NCBI RefSeq assembly: GCF_018100785.1
Contig: NZ_JAGJEC010000002.1
Coordinates: 248,001 to 312,000 of the forward strand
Direction of reading: 5' to 3'
DNA: 64,000 nucleotides
From: Maribacter sp. MMG018
GTDB taxonomy: Bacteria; Bacteroidota; Bacteroidia; Flavobacteriales; Flavobacteriaceae
This document shows, piece after piece, positions 25,669-34,826 of the stretch. Below the pieces are notes generated by a model that was not told the DNA's origin, did not search any database, and was given only the letters and a program-made list of their open reading frames with translations. Positions within the stretch are counted from its first letter, which is position 1; every line of letters starts with the position of its first letter. The position numbers and the translations under genes are program-made.

Positions 25669-28600
25669 CTATGATTGTTTTGATATATACTCATTGGGTG
25701 TACAGCCCTCGGCTTCTTTAAAACACTTGGTAAAATAAGAAGGGGTATTGAAGCCCACTTGATAACCGATTTCAGAAATGGTAGCATCAGATTCTTTTAA
25801 GAGTTTTTTTGCCAGATTAATACGTTGCACCCTTACAAACTCTGAAGTAGACATACCGCTAATGGCATTCAGTTTTTTGTGCAGCTGGGAACGGCTCATA
25901 AGCATGAGTTTAGCGAACTTTTCACTTGTAAACTCTGTAGAGGTAATATGGTTGTCCAAAACATTTTGAAGTCGTTTTAAAAATGCAGCTTCCGTTTTGG
26001 TAGGAACAAGGCCCGGATCTATCTTAAAGGTTTTTGAATAGTGTTTTTGAAGTCGAGTTCTATTTTCTAAAAGTTTCTCTACCCTTACCTTTAATATATT
26101 GGGGTTAAAGGGTTTGGTAATATAGGCATCGGCCCCTGTTCTAAATCCTGTTAATTCGCTTTCTTCGTTTGCTTTTGCGGTAAGCAATACAACGGGGATA
26201 TGGCTGGTGAATTCATTATTTTTTATGCCATGGCAAAGTTCAATACCATTTTTAATCGGCATTATTAAATCGCTTATGATCAGGTCGGGGCAATATTGTA
26301 ATGCCATTTCCAGTCCATCCTTTCCGTTCTGTGCTTTTATTACCTTGTAATCGTTCTTAAAAATTGAAGAAATATATTTTAGCACATCTTTATCGTCTTC
26401 TACCAATAGTAACGTTGCTTTTTTGCCAAGATCTGGTTTTACGGGGGTGTTATCGGGGATGCTACTTTTAGGCCGATTATCCGCTTCCCCTTTATTTAGC
26501 TCCAATTCGGGTTGAGCTACTGGTAAGGTAAGAGTAAACTGAATTTTATCTTCCCCGATACTATTTGCTATAATACTCCCATTTGACAAGGATACCAATT
26601 CCCTGACCAGGGCAAGCCCCACACCAACACCATCGGCGTCTTTATTATTTCGATAAAAACGTTTGAAAAGTTTACCAAGGTCTTCTATCTCCATTCCATC
26701 CGTATGGTTTATGATAGAAAATATAAGATTGCCCTGTGCTTTTTTTGCATTTACCCACACCTCACTATTTTTTGGAGCATATTTTATGGCATTGGACAAA
26801 AGGTTGGAAATAACTTTTTCTATTACATCCTTATCGAACCAAACATGCCCGAGTTTTTTTAGATCGTAATTGATCTTTATATTTTTTTCGCGGGCGACAT
26901 ATGTGTAAGCTTCTACCAGTTGTATTAATATTCCCCTAAGGTCTCCTTTGGTTACCTTTAGCTTTAGATGGCCAGAATCTATCATCGATAGGTCTAACAT
27001 TTGGTTTACCAGTCCTAATAGCCTTTGGGCATTGTCTTTTATGAGTGACAATTCCTTTTTGTCATCCGAAGAAAGGCCTTTCCTCTCCAATTGATGTTCT
27101 ATAGGGCCTGCGATGAGGGTAAGGGGCGTTCTAATTTCGTGCGAAATATCGGTGTACAGTTTAGTCTTTAATTCGTCCGTCTTTTGAATTTTATCTTTCT
27201 CTATTTCTACAAAGTAAAATTTATGCCCTAACCCCAATGAAAATACGATCATTTCTAAAAACACGGCCATTTGGCTGATGTTGAAGCTGTAAAAACCAAA
27301 GAAGTTATTGGCTTCGGCACCTCCCGAAAAAGCATTTCTAGAACCATAGTAAACCCCTACCATAGATAAGCCGATAAGAAATATATTGCCTAACAAAATA
27401 TAATATCTTAAGGGGGATTTTACGATAATATAAGCCCTTATAACGGCGTATATGCCATATAAATGCAAGGGTAATAGAATAAGGTTTAAATGGTCTCTTA
27501 CCAATGCTATGTTGTTGGAGATCATTAAATATAAAAATGAAACAATGGCCAATATATACGTGGTAATCGCAAACCATTTAAGCTCTTTTGAAAATATAGG
27601 ATTGTACGATTTTATTTCAGCGAAGGAATTAACGAACATGATGAAAATTCCGGATACCAAAAAGATAATGGGGGTCAATAAACTATAAATGGTGTTACTG
27701 TCCTTTACGAATAAACCTGTTTGTAACTCTAAATCTATACGGAGAAAAAAATAAGCGGCGAAAAGTAGTATATAGGAACCATAGAGGATATAGTCCGATT
27801 TTCTTAATCTAAAGTATAGTAAGAGCATAAATACCCCGATTGCAATAAAGCACCCCTGTAATATAAAGGTAGCAAACACGGCCGGAGCCATATTGGTAAA
27901 ATGCCACGGTTGTTCTATCTCAAAATCGTATGTGGCGGGATAATCGCCCCAAATACCATCATAATTACTGGATAGTACTTCAAAAGTATACTTGCCCGGA
28001 GGTAAATTGGTATAACGAATTTGGTTGTTGTTGCCGGCAGAAATCCAATCGTTATCGTTGCCTATCAATCTGTATTTATATTGATTTAGCTTTGGTTGTG
28101 AGAATTGTAAAGAAGAAAAGGTAAAAGTAATGGTGTTTTGGGTGTGTTTTAAAGGAATCTTTTCAGAAAGACTACGTGTAGCATTAAAAACCTTAACATT
28201 GGTTATTATCGTTTTAGGTTTATATGGATTCGTTTTTAATTGATTCGGATTAAACCAATTGATACCCTCTAGGCCTCCAAAATAAAGAGTGCCGTCCGCT
28301 CCTTTGAAATAGGCGCCTGTGTTGAATTCGTAGGATTGTAACCCGTCATAATTTTCATAGTTTTCTACGATAGGTTTCCCATTTTTCAACGCAAATTTTG
28401 AAATACCCTTATTAGAGCTCAACCAAAGATTATGCTGATCGTCGGGTAAAATGCCGTATATAACATTATTGGCGAGTCCATTTTCGGTAGTAAACCGTAG
28501 AATAGAATCATTGATGGTATTATAGGCTATAAGTCCGTTTCCGTTCGTGCCGATCCAGAGTGTTTCGTTTTGGTAATAAAGCGATTTTATTTTATCGGGA

Positions 28601-30189
28601 ATGGCTTTAATCTGTGTTATTTTGTTGGAGGTTATATCTAGGTTAAAAAGACCGTTATGTTCGGTACCTATCCAAATATGTCTATCTCTGCCATATGTTA
28701 TGGTCCGTATATTGTTTGTGGGAAGTAATGAATTGTCACTATTATATTGGGCCTCTATTCCCTTTTGTTTATCATAGAGTACCAGTCCATGATTTCTGGT
28801 ACACAACCAAATTTTGTTGTTTGGTGCTTTTAAGATTTTCCAAATGGTAAAGTCTTCGGTTTCTTCAATGGAGGATAGATTACCATTTACATCCATCTTT
28901 TGAAGACCATAGTCTTGGTGGCCGATCCATAAAAAATTGTTATCATGGTACAAAGACATAATTCGGTCTCCCAACAAATTGGAGCCTTTTGCATCTATCG
29001 TGGATGATTCGTTGCTTTCCAAATTAATTTTGGTCAACCCTTTTCCCGATGTTCCGATCCATATGTTTCCGTTTTCTGCTACGATAGATCGGGTAACATC
29101 TACATGAACATCTTCTGGTAACTGTTTATTCGTAAGAGTATTGAATTTCGATAAATATTCGTCGTAATAGCTAAGTCCACCTCCGTCGGTTCCTAGCCAA
29201 ATAGTTCCGGTAGCATCTTGAAACAGGGATAATATGTCGTTGTAATGAATAGCATAAGGGTTGTTTTTATTAGCCATGAAATGACTAATTTTTTCATTAT
29301 TATGGTCGATGACATATAGGCCTTGACCATAGGTTGCGACCCATAGTCTATCTTTACTGTCTGATAGTACGTCTTGAATTACAAAATTAGTGTGGAATCT
29401 TTGGTTGTTGAAACCTTTGAACTGTTCAAAAGATTCGGTACTGGAAGAGTATACAAACAACCCTTTGCCGTAACTGCCAATATATAGTTTATCGGCTATT
29501 TGGGTAAAAGAGCTGAAATTGGTGTCCGGCAGCTCTTGAACCACATCTAATGCATGGTTCTTTGGGTTTAACTTAAAAATTCCTCCCGAGGCGGCAATCC
29601 AGATATCATTTTTATGCTCTATTAAGTCATAAATTTTTAGATTCTGGTAGGGCTTTTCCAATATCTGAACGGTATCTTTTGTGTCATGGGCTATTTTGTA
29701 AATACCATTTTCAAAAGTGGCTATATATAGGTTATTGTAAGAATCTTCATATATAACACTGGCGTTATTTATAGAATTTACGTTTTTAAATTCGTCTTTT
29801 GTTCTATCATAATATTTCAAGACCCCGGGGTAGGTAATGGCCCATAAATTATTTGTTTTATCGGTAAATACTTTACCTAACCTACTATAGGTTGGTCTGG
29901 TAACATCTTCGAACTGCTCTTTGATAATATTAAATTGCCTTCCATCATATCTATTCAATCCATCTTGCGTAGCGAACCATAAAAAACCTGTTGTGTCTTG
30001 TGCAATGCTTACTACACTATTTTGTGACAGGCCATCGTTAACAGTAAGATTATTAAAGGAAAAACCGTTAAAGCTACTGGAAGATTCTTGGGTGTAAGAG
30101 GTCGCATAATATCCAAAACAAAAGATAAAGAATATTAAGGTACAAGGGGTATCAAAAACACGATCACTATACTGATGAAATATTCGCAA
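25669..30189 (-). CDS. Hybrid two-component sensor with additional 7TM block
   Basis: 1506 aa. Order: signal sequence, propeller repeats (about 45-680; FLWFATQDGLNRYDG, IWIGTDGGGLSYY), Y_Y_Y domain (690-760), a block of about seven hydrophobic helices (763-985) resembling 7TMR-DISM, histidine kinase (H-box DISHEIRTPLTLIAGP, His near 1020; ATPase about 1130-1245), receiver (1256-1372, LLLVEDD, Asp near 1308 in IISDLIMP), and AraC-type HTH (about 1401-1506; EIGYQVGFNTPSYFTKCF). Standard hybrid sensors of PULs have only one or two membrane helices here, so the 7TM block is unusual. It should sense an oligosaccharide and directly regulate the PUL. The start is a TTG: an in-frame stop lies just upstream and no ATG precedes the signal segment. 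Confidence 0.88.
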   Translation of the reverse strand: MRIFHQYSDRVFDTPCTLIFFIFCFGYYATSYTQESSSSFNGFSFNNLTVNDGLSQNSVVSIAQDTTGFLWFATQDGLNRYDGRQFNIIKEQFEDVTRPTYSRLGKVFTDKTNNLWAITYPGVLKYYDRTKDEFKNVNSINNASVIYEDSYNNLYIATFENGIYKIAHDTKDTVQILEKPYQNLKIYDLIEHKNDIWIAASGGIFKLNPKNHALDVVQELPDTNFSSFTQIADKLYIGSYGKGLFVYSSSTESFEQFKGFNNQRFHTNFVIQDVLSDSKDRLWVATYGQGLYVIDHNNEKISHFMANKNNPYAIHYNDILSLFQDATGTIWLGTDGGGLSYYDEYLSKFNTLTNKQLPEDVHVDVTRSIVAENGNIWIGTSGKGLTKINLESNESSTIDAKGSNLLGDRIMSLYHDNNFLWIGHQDYGLQKMDVNGNLSSIEETEDFTIWKILKAPNNKIWLCTRNHGLVLYDKQKGIEAQYNSDNSLLPTNNIRTITYGRDRHIWIGTEHNGLFNLDITSNKITQIKAIPDKIKSLYYQNETLWIGTNGNGLIAYNTINDSILRFTTENGLANNVIYGILPDDQHNLWLSSNKGISKFALKNGKPIVENYENYDGLQSYEFNTGAYFKGADGTLYFGGLEGINWFNPNQLKTNPYKPKTIITNVKVFNATRSLSEKIPLKHTQNTITFTFSSLQFSQPKLNQYKYRLIGNDNDWISAGNNNQIRYTNLPPGKYTFEVLSSNYDGIWGDYPATYDFEIEQPWHFTNMAPAVFATFILQGCFIAIGVFMLLLYFRLRKSDYILYGSYILLFAAYFFLRIDLELQTGLFVKDSNTIYSLLTPIIFLVSGIFIMFVNSFAEIKSYNPIFSKELKWFAITTYILAIVSFLYLMISNNIALVRDHLNLILLPLHLYGIYAVIRAYIIVKSPLRYYILLGNIFLIGLSMVGVYYGSRNAFSGGAEANNFFGFYSFNISQMAVFLEMIVFSLGLGHKFYFVEIEKDKIQKTDELKTKLYTDISHEIRTPLTLIAGPIEHQLERKGLSSDDKKELSLIKDNAQRLLGLVNQMLDLSMIDSGHLKLKVTKGDLRGILIQLVEAYTYVAREKNIKINYDLKKLGHVWFDKDVIEKVISNLLSNAIKYAPKNSEVWVNAKKAQGNLIFSIINHTDGMEIEDLGKLFKRFYRNNKDADGVGVGLALVRELVSLSNGSIIANSIGEDKIQFTLTLPVAQPELELNKGEADNRPKSSIPDNTPVKPDLGKKATLLLVEDDKDVLKYISSIFKNDYKVIKAQNGKDGLEMALQYCPDLIISDLIMPIKNGIELCHGIKNNEFTSHIPVVLLTAKANEESELTGFRTGADAYITKPFNPNILKVRVEKLLENRTRLQKHYSKTFKIDPGLVPTKTEAAFLKRLQNVLDNHITSTEFTSEKFAKLMLMSRSQLHKKLNAISGMSTSEFVRVQRINLAKKLLKESDATISEIGYQVGFNTPSYFTKCFKEAEGCTPNEYISKQS

Positions 30190-30533
30190 TGCCTTTATTG
30201 GTTAGTAAATTGTTATTACAAGATAGTCCTTTTCTGGATTTTAAAAATAACTACTGGTTGAAATTTAAATAGTTACGTCAAATGGTTAGGCAATAATACT
30301 TACTGATAATTTAACTGTTCTAACACAAAGAATGGGGAGAAAAAAGAGTAACGCCCTTAAAACTGTTTTTTTTAATAAAAACATAAAAATCTTGGCTTGA
30401 CCATTGCGGGGTACAAGTTGTCTTTTAAAACACAAACTTCTTCAGAAGTTTGTGTTACCTATTAGTAATATAAATAGTTCTTTTTTGCTTTTTTGCACAG
30501 TATTTTATTAAATTGTTGCTATTAATATATACT
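30190..30533. other. Divergent intergenic region, 344 bases
   Basis: Lies between the divergently transcribed hybrid sensor and nickel-transporter genes and should hold both promoters. The only clear structure is the perfect inverted repeat at 30429-30456, listed separately. A TTGACC at 30396 followed about 15 bases later by TACAAGTTG is promoter-like but does not match the Bacteroidota consensus exactly. No gene is seen in it. Confidence 0.4.
30429..30456. promoter_or_regulatory. Perfect 13-bp inverted repeat upstream of nickel-transporter gene
   Basis: AACACAAACTTCT (30429-30441) and AGAAGTTTGTGTT (30444-30456) are perfect reverse complements with a 2-base centre. It is 78 bases upstream of the transporter ATG. 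Both flanking genes point away, so it cannot be their terminator. It may be a dimeric operator (for instance for metal-responsive control) or an RNA hairpin in the leader of the transporter mRNA. Confidence 0.45.
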
Positions 30534-31238
30534 ATGATCAACTTTCCTTTGTTTGCCGGTGTTGCGGCTGCCGTACTGCATGTGGTTTCAGGTCCGGACC
30601 ACTTGGCCGCAGTAACGCCACTGGCCATTGAAACCCGACGAAAAGTATGGAAAATAGGTCTGTTTTGGGGTTTTGGACATTTAGTTGGAATGCTCCTCAT
30701 AGGACTTCTTTTTCTGGCCTTTAAAGAGTACATTCCTATCGAAAAAATATCGGAACACAGCGAACAATTGGTCGGGGTAGTGCTGATCGCCATTGGGTTA
30801 TGGGCTCTGTTCAGTCTTTTTTACAAGGCCAAAGGGCACAAACACCCCCATGTACACGATGGGGACGAGCCCTATATCCATGTACACGAACATGATCATG
30901 ACACCAATAAACTCGAACATTCCCATTCCCACGATAAAAAGGTAAAACAAAATGTCTGGTCTTCTTTTGGTATCGGTGTGCTGCACGGACTTGCCGGAGT
31001 GGCGCATTTTATACTTCTTCTTCCGGTATTGGGATTCGAAAGTCAAGTAGACAGTCTTCAATACATCGCTGGCTTTGGTATCGGAACGGTGTTGGCCATG
31101 ACCGTCTATACCTTTCTGTTGGGAAAAGTGTCCGGTTATGCCAAGGGCCAGAGCAAATCACTTTTTAAGGCGGTACGACTTTCGGGCGGACTCTTCGCCA
31201 TTTTCGTAGGGGTGTATTGGTTGTATTTGGGCCTCTAA
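30534..31238 (+). CDS. NicO/UreH-like nickel transporter
   Basis: 234 aa from ATG 30534; a TTG at 30513 is a poorer start. Multi-spanning membrane protein of the NicO/UreH-like group: first helix with VLHVVSGPDHLAAV (the HxxxGPDH metal signature), a second copy GIGVLHGLAGVAHFILLLPV, and a histidine-rich cytoplasmic-type loop between (about 100-135; HKHPHVHDGD, HVHEHDHD) that can gather metal. It converges on the hydrogenase cluster, and the two terminal genes overlap by a few bases at their 3' ends. The obvious role is supply of Ni2+ for the [NiFe] site. Cobalt or another metal cannot be ruled out, and related proteins are sometimes labelled sulfite-exporter-like. Confidence 0.82.
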   Translation: MINFPLFAGVAAAVLHVVSGPDHLAAVTPLAIETRRKVWKIGLFWGFGHLVGMLLIGLLFLAFKEYIPIEKISEHSEQLVGVVLIAIGLWALFSLFYKAKGHKHPHVHDGDEPYIHVHEHDHDTNKLEHSHSHDKKVKQNVWSSFGIGVLHGLAGVAHFILLLPVLGFESQVDSLQYIAGFGIGTVLAMTVYTFLLGKVSGYAKGQSKSLFKAVRLSGGLFAIFVGVYWLYLGL

Positions 31239-32329
31239 AATTTTAGATCGGTAATCACCAGGCGGTGGTTGCCCGTATCGGCAATAATCAGCTTGTTCCC
31301 TTGGGTAGAGATGGAAAAGGGCCAGTAGAGCGAGCTTGAGGTGCCGTGTAGGGTTTCCTTGTTTTCACTTCCCGTCTTAAAATCGCGCTTTCCGATGACG
31401 GCCGTGGCCTCGGCATTGTTATCTTTTGGAAGGGTTTCGAACCATAATATCCTACTGTTCCCAGTATCGTTTACCAAAAGTCCGTCCTTATAAAAACAGG
31501 CATCGTAGGTCCAGTTTAAGGATTTTGAACTGGGGAAGAGGCCAAATTGGTTCTGTCCGCAGGCATCAAAATTCGCTTGACCAACGATTACATCGGCCGG
31601 TTTTGAAAAGGCATCTTCCGCATTGTTCCATATCAGGTTTCTGTAGAATTGCGTATCGGCGACGACCATTTGGTTGTTGGCGTTCACTTTCACCGAATAA
31701 GGCCAAATGGGCTCGTGGTTTTCGTAATCGCGGGTCGTAAAATCGGGTTTCCCGATAACCTTGTCGGCCGCTTTATAATTGGTTTTGGGGATGTCTTCAT
31801 AAAAAAGGATCCTGCGGTTTCCGGTATCGGCGATCCATAGGTGGCTTCCATCCGAAAAAACCCCGTAGGGCCAATTAAGGGTCTGTGCAGAAGGGGTGTT
31901 CCCTATACCCTTGACATTGGGTTGGTTGGAACGAAAATCGGGTTGGCCCACGACTACATCCGCCGCCTGCCCATTTTTTGTAGGTAGGGTATGCCAGATC
32001 AGCACCCGATGGTTCCATGCATCGCCGACGATCAATACACGGCCGTCGCTCCAAATACCGGAAGGGTAGTGCAAGGTGCTTTCAGATACAAGACCCCCCG
32101 AATTTCTTCCGGTTTCCGAAATGTTCGATTGCCCTAAGACGATATCGGGTTCCTGATATTCCGATGTGGGCAACTGCTTCCAAATAAACACGCGATTTCT
32201 GCCCGTATCGGAAACAAAAAGATGGTTGTTGGCCACAAAAACCCCTCTTGGAGCCAAAAAGGGTGTTTGTTCCGAACCTTTAAAAATATACGAGTTGGTA
32301 ACGTTCGGACCTAAAGTTTCAAAATTCAT
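31235..32329 (-). CDS. NHL-repeat protein of hydrogenase cluster
   Basis: 364 aa from ATG 32329; a GTG at 32398 would add 23 polar residues and overlap hypE, so the ATG is preferred. The protein is almost entirely NHL-type beta-propeller blades, each with a pattern like LFVSDTGRNRVFIW and ending ADVVVGQPDF, DKVIGKPDF, ADVIVGQANF or ATAVIGKRDF. About six blades. No signal peptide, so it is expected in the cytoplasm, unlike most NHL proteins of this phylum. It is the last gene of the hyp operon, 43 bases after hypE. Function unknown; a scaffold or interaction partner of the hydrogenase or its maturation machinery is an inference from position only. Confidence 0.75.
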   Translation of the reverse strand: MNFETLGPNVTNSYIFKGSEQTPFLAPRGVFVANNHLFVSDTGRNRVFIWKQLPTSEYQEPDIVLGQSNISETGRNSGGLVSESTLHYPSGIWSDGRVLIVGDAWNHRVLIWHTLPTKNGQAADVVVGQPDFRSNQPNVKGIGNTPSAQTLNWPYGVFSDGSHLWIADTGNRRILFYEDIPKTNYKAADKVIGKPDFTTRDYENHEPIWPYSVKVNANNQMVVADTQFYRNLIWNNAEDAFSKPADVIVGQANFDACGQNQFGLFPSSKSLNWTYDACFYKDGLLVNDTGNSRILWFETLPKDNNAEATAVIGKRDFKTGSENKETLHGTSSSLYWPFSISTQGNKLIIADTGNHRLVITDLKF

Positions 32330-32372
32330 AAGTATGGTTTGATGGGTATCGGAGCTCTTTTGTGTTCTTTGT

Positions 32373-33434
32373 TTAGCAGATTCTTGGTAATTGTTCACCG
32401 GGCAACATGCTGATTACCCGTTTACCGCCTATACCGCTTTCCATAATCACTTGTTTGGGGTGTTCGCCGACTACGCTTCCGATGATCTGTGCATCCTTGC
32501 CCTTTTCATCTTGCCGCAATCGTTCCAAAACGGCATCTGCCGATGCTTCCGATACAAAGGCGATAAAAAGTCCCTCGTTGGCGACGTACAGTGGGTCGAG
32601 GCCCAAGAGTTCGCAGGCGCTTGCCACTTGGTCGTCGATAGGGAGGTCTTTTTGAAAGAGGTCGATCCCTATTTCCGACGATTGGGCTATTTCCTTTAGC
32701 ACCGTTGCCACACCGCCACGTGTGGGGTCGGTCAATAGGTGAATGTCGGCCCCGTAAGCATCGATCAGTTCGATAATCGTATGGTTGAGGTTGGTGGTGT
32801 CACTTTTTATTTCGGAATCGAATTCCAGTCCTTCACGTACCGACATTATGGCCATTCCGTGCGAGGCGATATTACCGCTGATAATAATTTTATCGCCCAC
32901 CGCTATATTTTGGGTGCTGATATGGGCCTTTGGATGTATCGGACCCACCCCGGATGTGTTGATGAATATTTTATCACCCTTTCCCTTTTCCACCACCTTG
33001 GTGTCACCGGTTACAATTTGGACCCCGGCTTTTTTACAAGCAAATTTGATGGCGACCAAAATATCCCAAAACTCCTTTACGGGCAGGCCTTCCTCGATAA
33101 TAAAGCTCAAGGATAGGTATTTCGGGGTAGCCCCGCACATGGCCAGGTCGTTCACCGTTCCGTTTACCGCAAGTTCACCGATGTTCCCACCCGGAAAAAA
33201 GATGGGTGACACTAGAAAACTGTCGGTAGAAAAGGCGGTCTTTCCATTTAGTTCCAAAAAGGCACCATCGTGTCTTTCGTCTAAAATATCGTTGCTGAGC
33301 AGGTCAAAGACCCCGCTGTCCAATAATTTGTTGGTAAGTACTCCTCCGCTCCCGTGCCCAAGGGTAATGACGTCGAAGTCCAGTTTGGGCATGGGGCATT
33401 GCAGTTGCATGCGTATTTTATTATTTTCTGACAT
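32373..33434 (-). CDS. hypE: Hydrogenase maturation protein HypE
   Basis: 353 aa. PurM-like ATPase that dehydrates the carbamoyl group on its C-terminal cysteine to form the cyanide ligands of the [NiFe] site. Visible features: ITLGHGSGG near the start, FSTDSFLVSPIFFPGGNIG, NDLAMCGA, IVTGDTKVVEKG, LTDPTRGGVA and the required C-terminal PRIC. Works with HypF, which supplies the carbamoyl group, and the HypC-HypD complex. Starts 9 bases after hypD. Confidence 0.98.
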   Translation of the reverse strand: MSENNKIRMQLQCPMPKLDFDVITLGHGSGGVLTNKLLDSGVFDLLSNDILDERHDGAFLELNGKTAFSTDSFLVSPIFFPGGNIGELAVNGTVNDLAMCGATPKYLSLSFIIEEGLPVKEFWDILVAIKFACKKAGVQIVTGDTKVVEKGKGDKIFINTSGVGPIHPKAHISTQNIAVGDKIIISGNIASHGMAIMSVREGLEFDSEIKSDTTNLNHTIIELIDAYGADIHLLTDPTRGGVATVLKEIAQSSEIGIDLFQKDLPIDDQVASACELLGLDPLYVANEGLFIAFVSEASADAVLERLRQDEKGKDAQIIGSVVGEHPKQVIMESGIGGKRVISMLPGEQLPRIC

Positions 33435-33443
33435 AAAATTTGA

Positions 33444-34538
33444 TTAAGCTTCCACCATTCCGGAAAAGTGATAGTATGCGGCGCAGGCCCCTTCGCTACT
33501 CACCATGGGGGCGCCTAAGGGATTGGTCGGTTTACATGTTTTTCCAAATTGGGAGCACTCAAAAGGTTTTTTGATGCCCTTCATTATCTGTCCTGAAATG
33601 CACAAGGGGTTTTCTGGAGCTTCCGATATACTAACGTTGTACTTTTTTGTTGCATCATACTCTACATACTTTTCCCGCACAGCATAACCGCTATCTGGAA
33701 TCTCACCGATACCACGCCACATTTGATTTCGCACTTCGAATACTTCATTGATGATTTTTTGTGCTTCGGGGTTTCCTTCCTCCCTAACAATACGGGCGTA
33801 TTGGTTTTCAACTTCCGACTTGCTCTGTTCCAACTGGCGGATGACCATCAATATACCTTGAAGCACATCCAAAGGTTCAAAACCGGTTACGACAATAGGA
33901 ACCTTATATTCGGCAGATAACGGATGGTATTCTGTGTTGCCCATGATGGTACAGACATGGCCTGCGGCCAAAAATCCATCGATCTTGCTTTCTTCATCGT
34001 CTATTACCGCTTTTATTGCAGGTGGTACCAATACATGCGATGCCAATATAGAATAGTTTTTTACTCCTCTACGGTGGGCATGCACAACCGATAGCGCATT
34101 GGCCGGAGCTGTAGTTTCAAACCCTACGGCAAAGAAGACCACTTCCTTGTCGGGGTTGTCTTCCGCAATTTTAACGGCCTCCAAAGGTGAATATAAGATG
34201 CGAACATCGGCACCTTCTGCCTTGGCTTCTAGAAGGCTTTTTTCGGAACCGGGTACGCGGAGCATATCGCCAAAAGAGCACAGAACGACTCCTTTTTCCA
34301 TAGCAAGATAAATGGCCTTGTCTATAAGGTTTAAGGGAGTAACACAAACCGGACAACCGGGCCCGTGGATCATAGTGACCTTATCGGGCAACATTTCAAT
34401 AATGCCGTTTTTTACAAGACTGTGGGTCTGTCCCCCACAAACTTCCATAATGGACCAAGGTCGGGAAACGGTTCTTTTTATTTCCTCCAAATACTTTTTC
34501 GCCAACGCGGGGTCGCGGTATTCTGACATGTATTTCAT
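33444..34538 (-). CDS. hypD: Hydrogenase maturation protein HypD
   Basis: 364 aa, normal length. Iron-sulfur scaffold on which Fe(CN)2CO is assembled together with HypC. Family motifs: [63 protein letters not shown] and the C-terminal cysteine region with [21 protein letters not shown] and EGACAAYY that holds the 4Fe-4S cluster. Six bases after hypC. Confidence 0.98.
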   Translation of the reverse strand: MKYMSEYRDPALAKKYLEEIKRTVSRPWSIMEVCGGQTHSLVKNGIIEMLPDKVTMIHGPGCPVCVTPLNLIDKAIYLAMEKGVVLCSFGDMLRVPGSEKSLLEAKAEGADVRILYSPLEAVKIAEDNPDKEVVFFAVGFETTAPANALSVVHAHRRGVKNYSILASHVLVPPAIKAVIDDEESKIDGFLAAGHVCTIMGNTEYHPLSAEYKVPIVVTGFEPLDVLQGILMVIRQLEQSKSEVENQYARIVREEGNPEAQKIINEVFEVRNQMWRGIGEIPDSGYAVREKYVEYDATKKYNVSISEAPENPLCISGQIMKGIKKPFECSQFGKTCKPTNPLGAPMVSSEGACAAYYHFSGMVEA

Positions 34539-34544
34539 AGTTCG

Positions 34545-34823
34545 CTATTTATCGGTTTTGGGTAAGTATTCGTCCACATCTTCCAAATCGCCCAATTCCC
34601 CTATTTCTTCGAGGTATTTGAACGTTTTTTGTGCTTCTTCCTCATCTACTTTGCTAATGGCGACACCCACGTGCACCAATACATAATCACCTACGTCGGC
34701 ATCGGGCAGCATCTCTAGACTGGCCTCTTTGGTAATGCCGCCAAAAGATACCTTGGCCATACGCACCATACCGTCATATTGGGATTCGATACTCTTTATT
34801 TTTCCTGGAATTGCTAAGCACAT
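34545..34823 (-). CDS. hypC: Hydrogenase maturation chaperone HypC
   Basis: 92 aa. Begins MCLAIPGKI with the essential Cys2 and carries the conserved histidine in YVLVHVGVAISKVDEEEA. It moves the Fe(CN)2CO group from HypD to the large subunit precursor. The C-terminal tail (GELGDLEDVDEYLP) is longer and more acidic than in many HypC proteins. Three bases follow hypF. Confidence 0.97.
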   Translation of the reverse strand: MCLAIPGKIKSIESQYDGMVRMAKVSFGGITKEASLEMLPDADVGDYVLVHVGVAISKVDEEEAQKTFKYLEEIGELGDLEDVDEYLPKTDK

Positions 34824-34826
34824 ATT

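Noticed and set aside
32785-33447. Plus-strand frame of 220 codons across hypE
   Set aside because: Antisense to a clear hypE; no family features.
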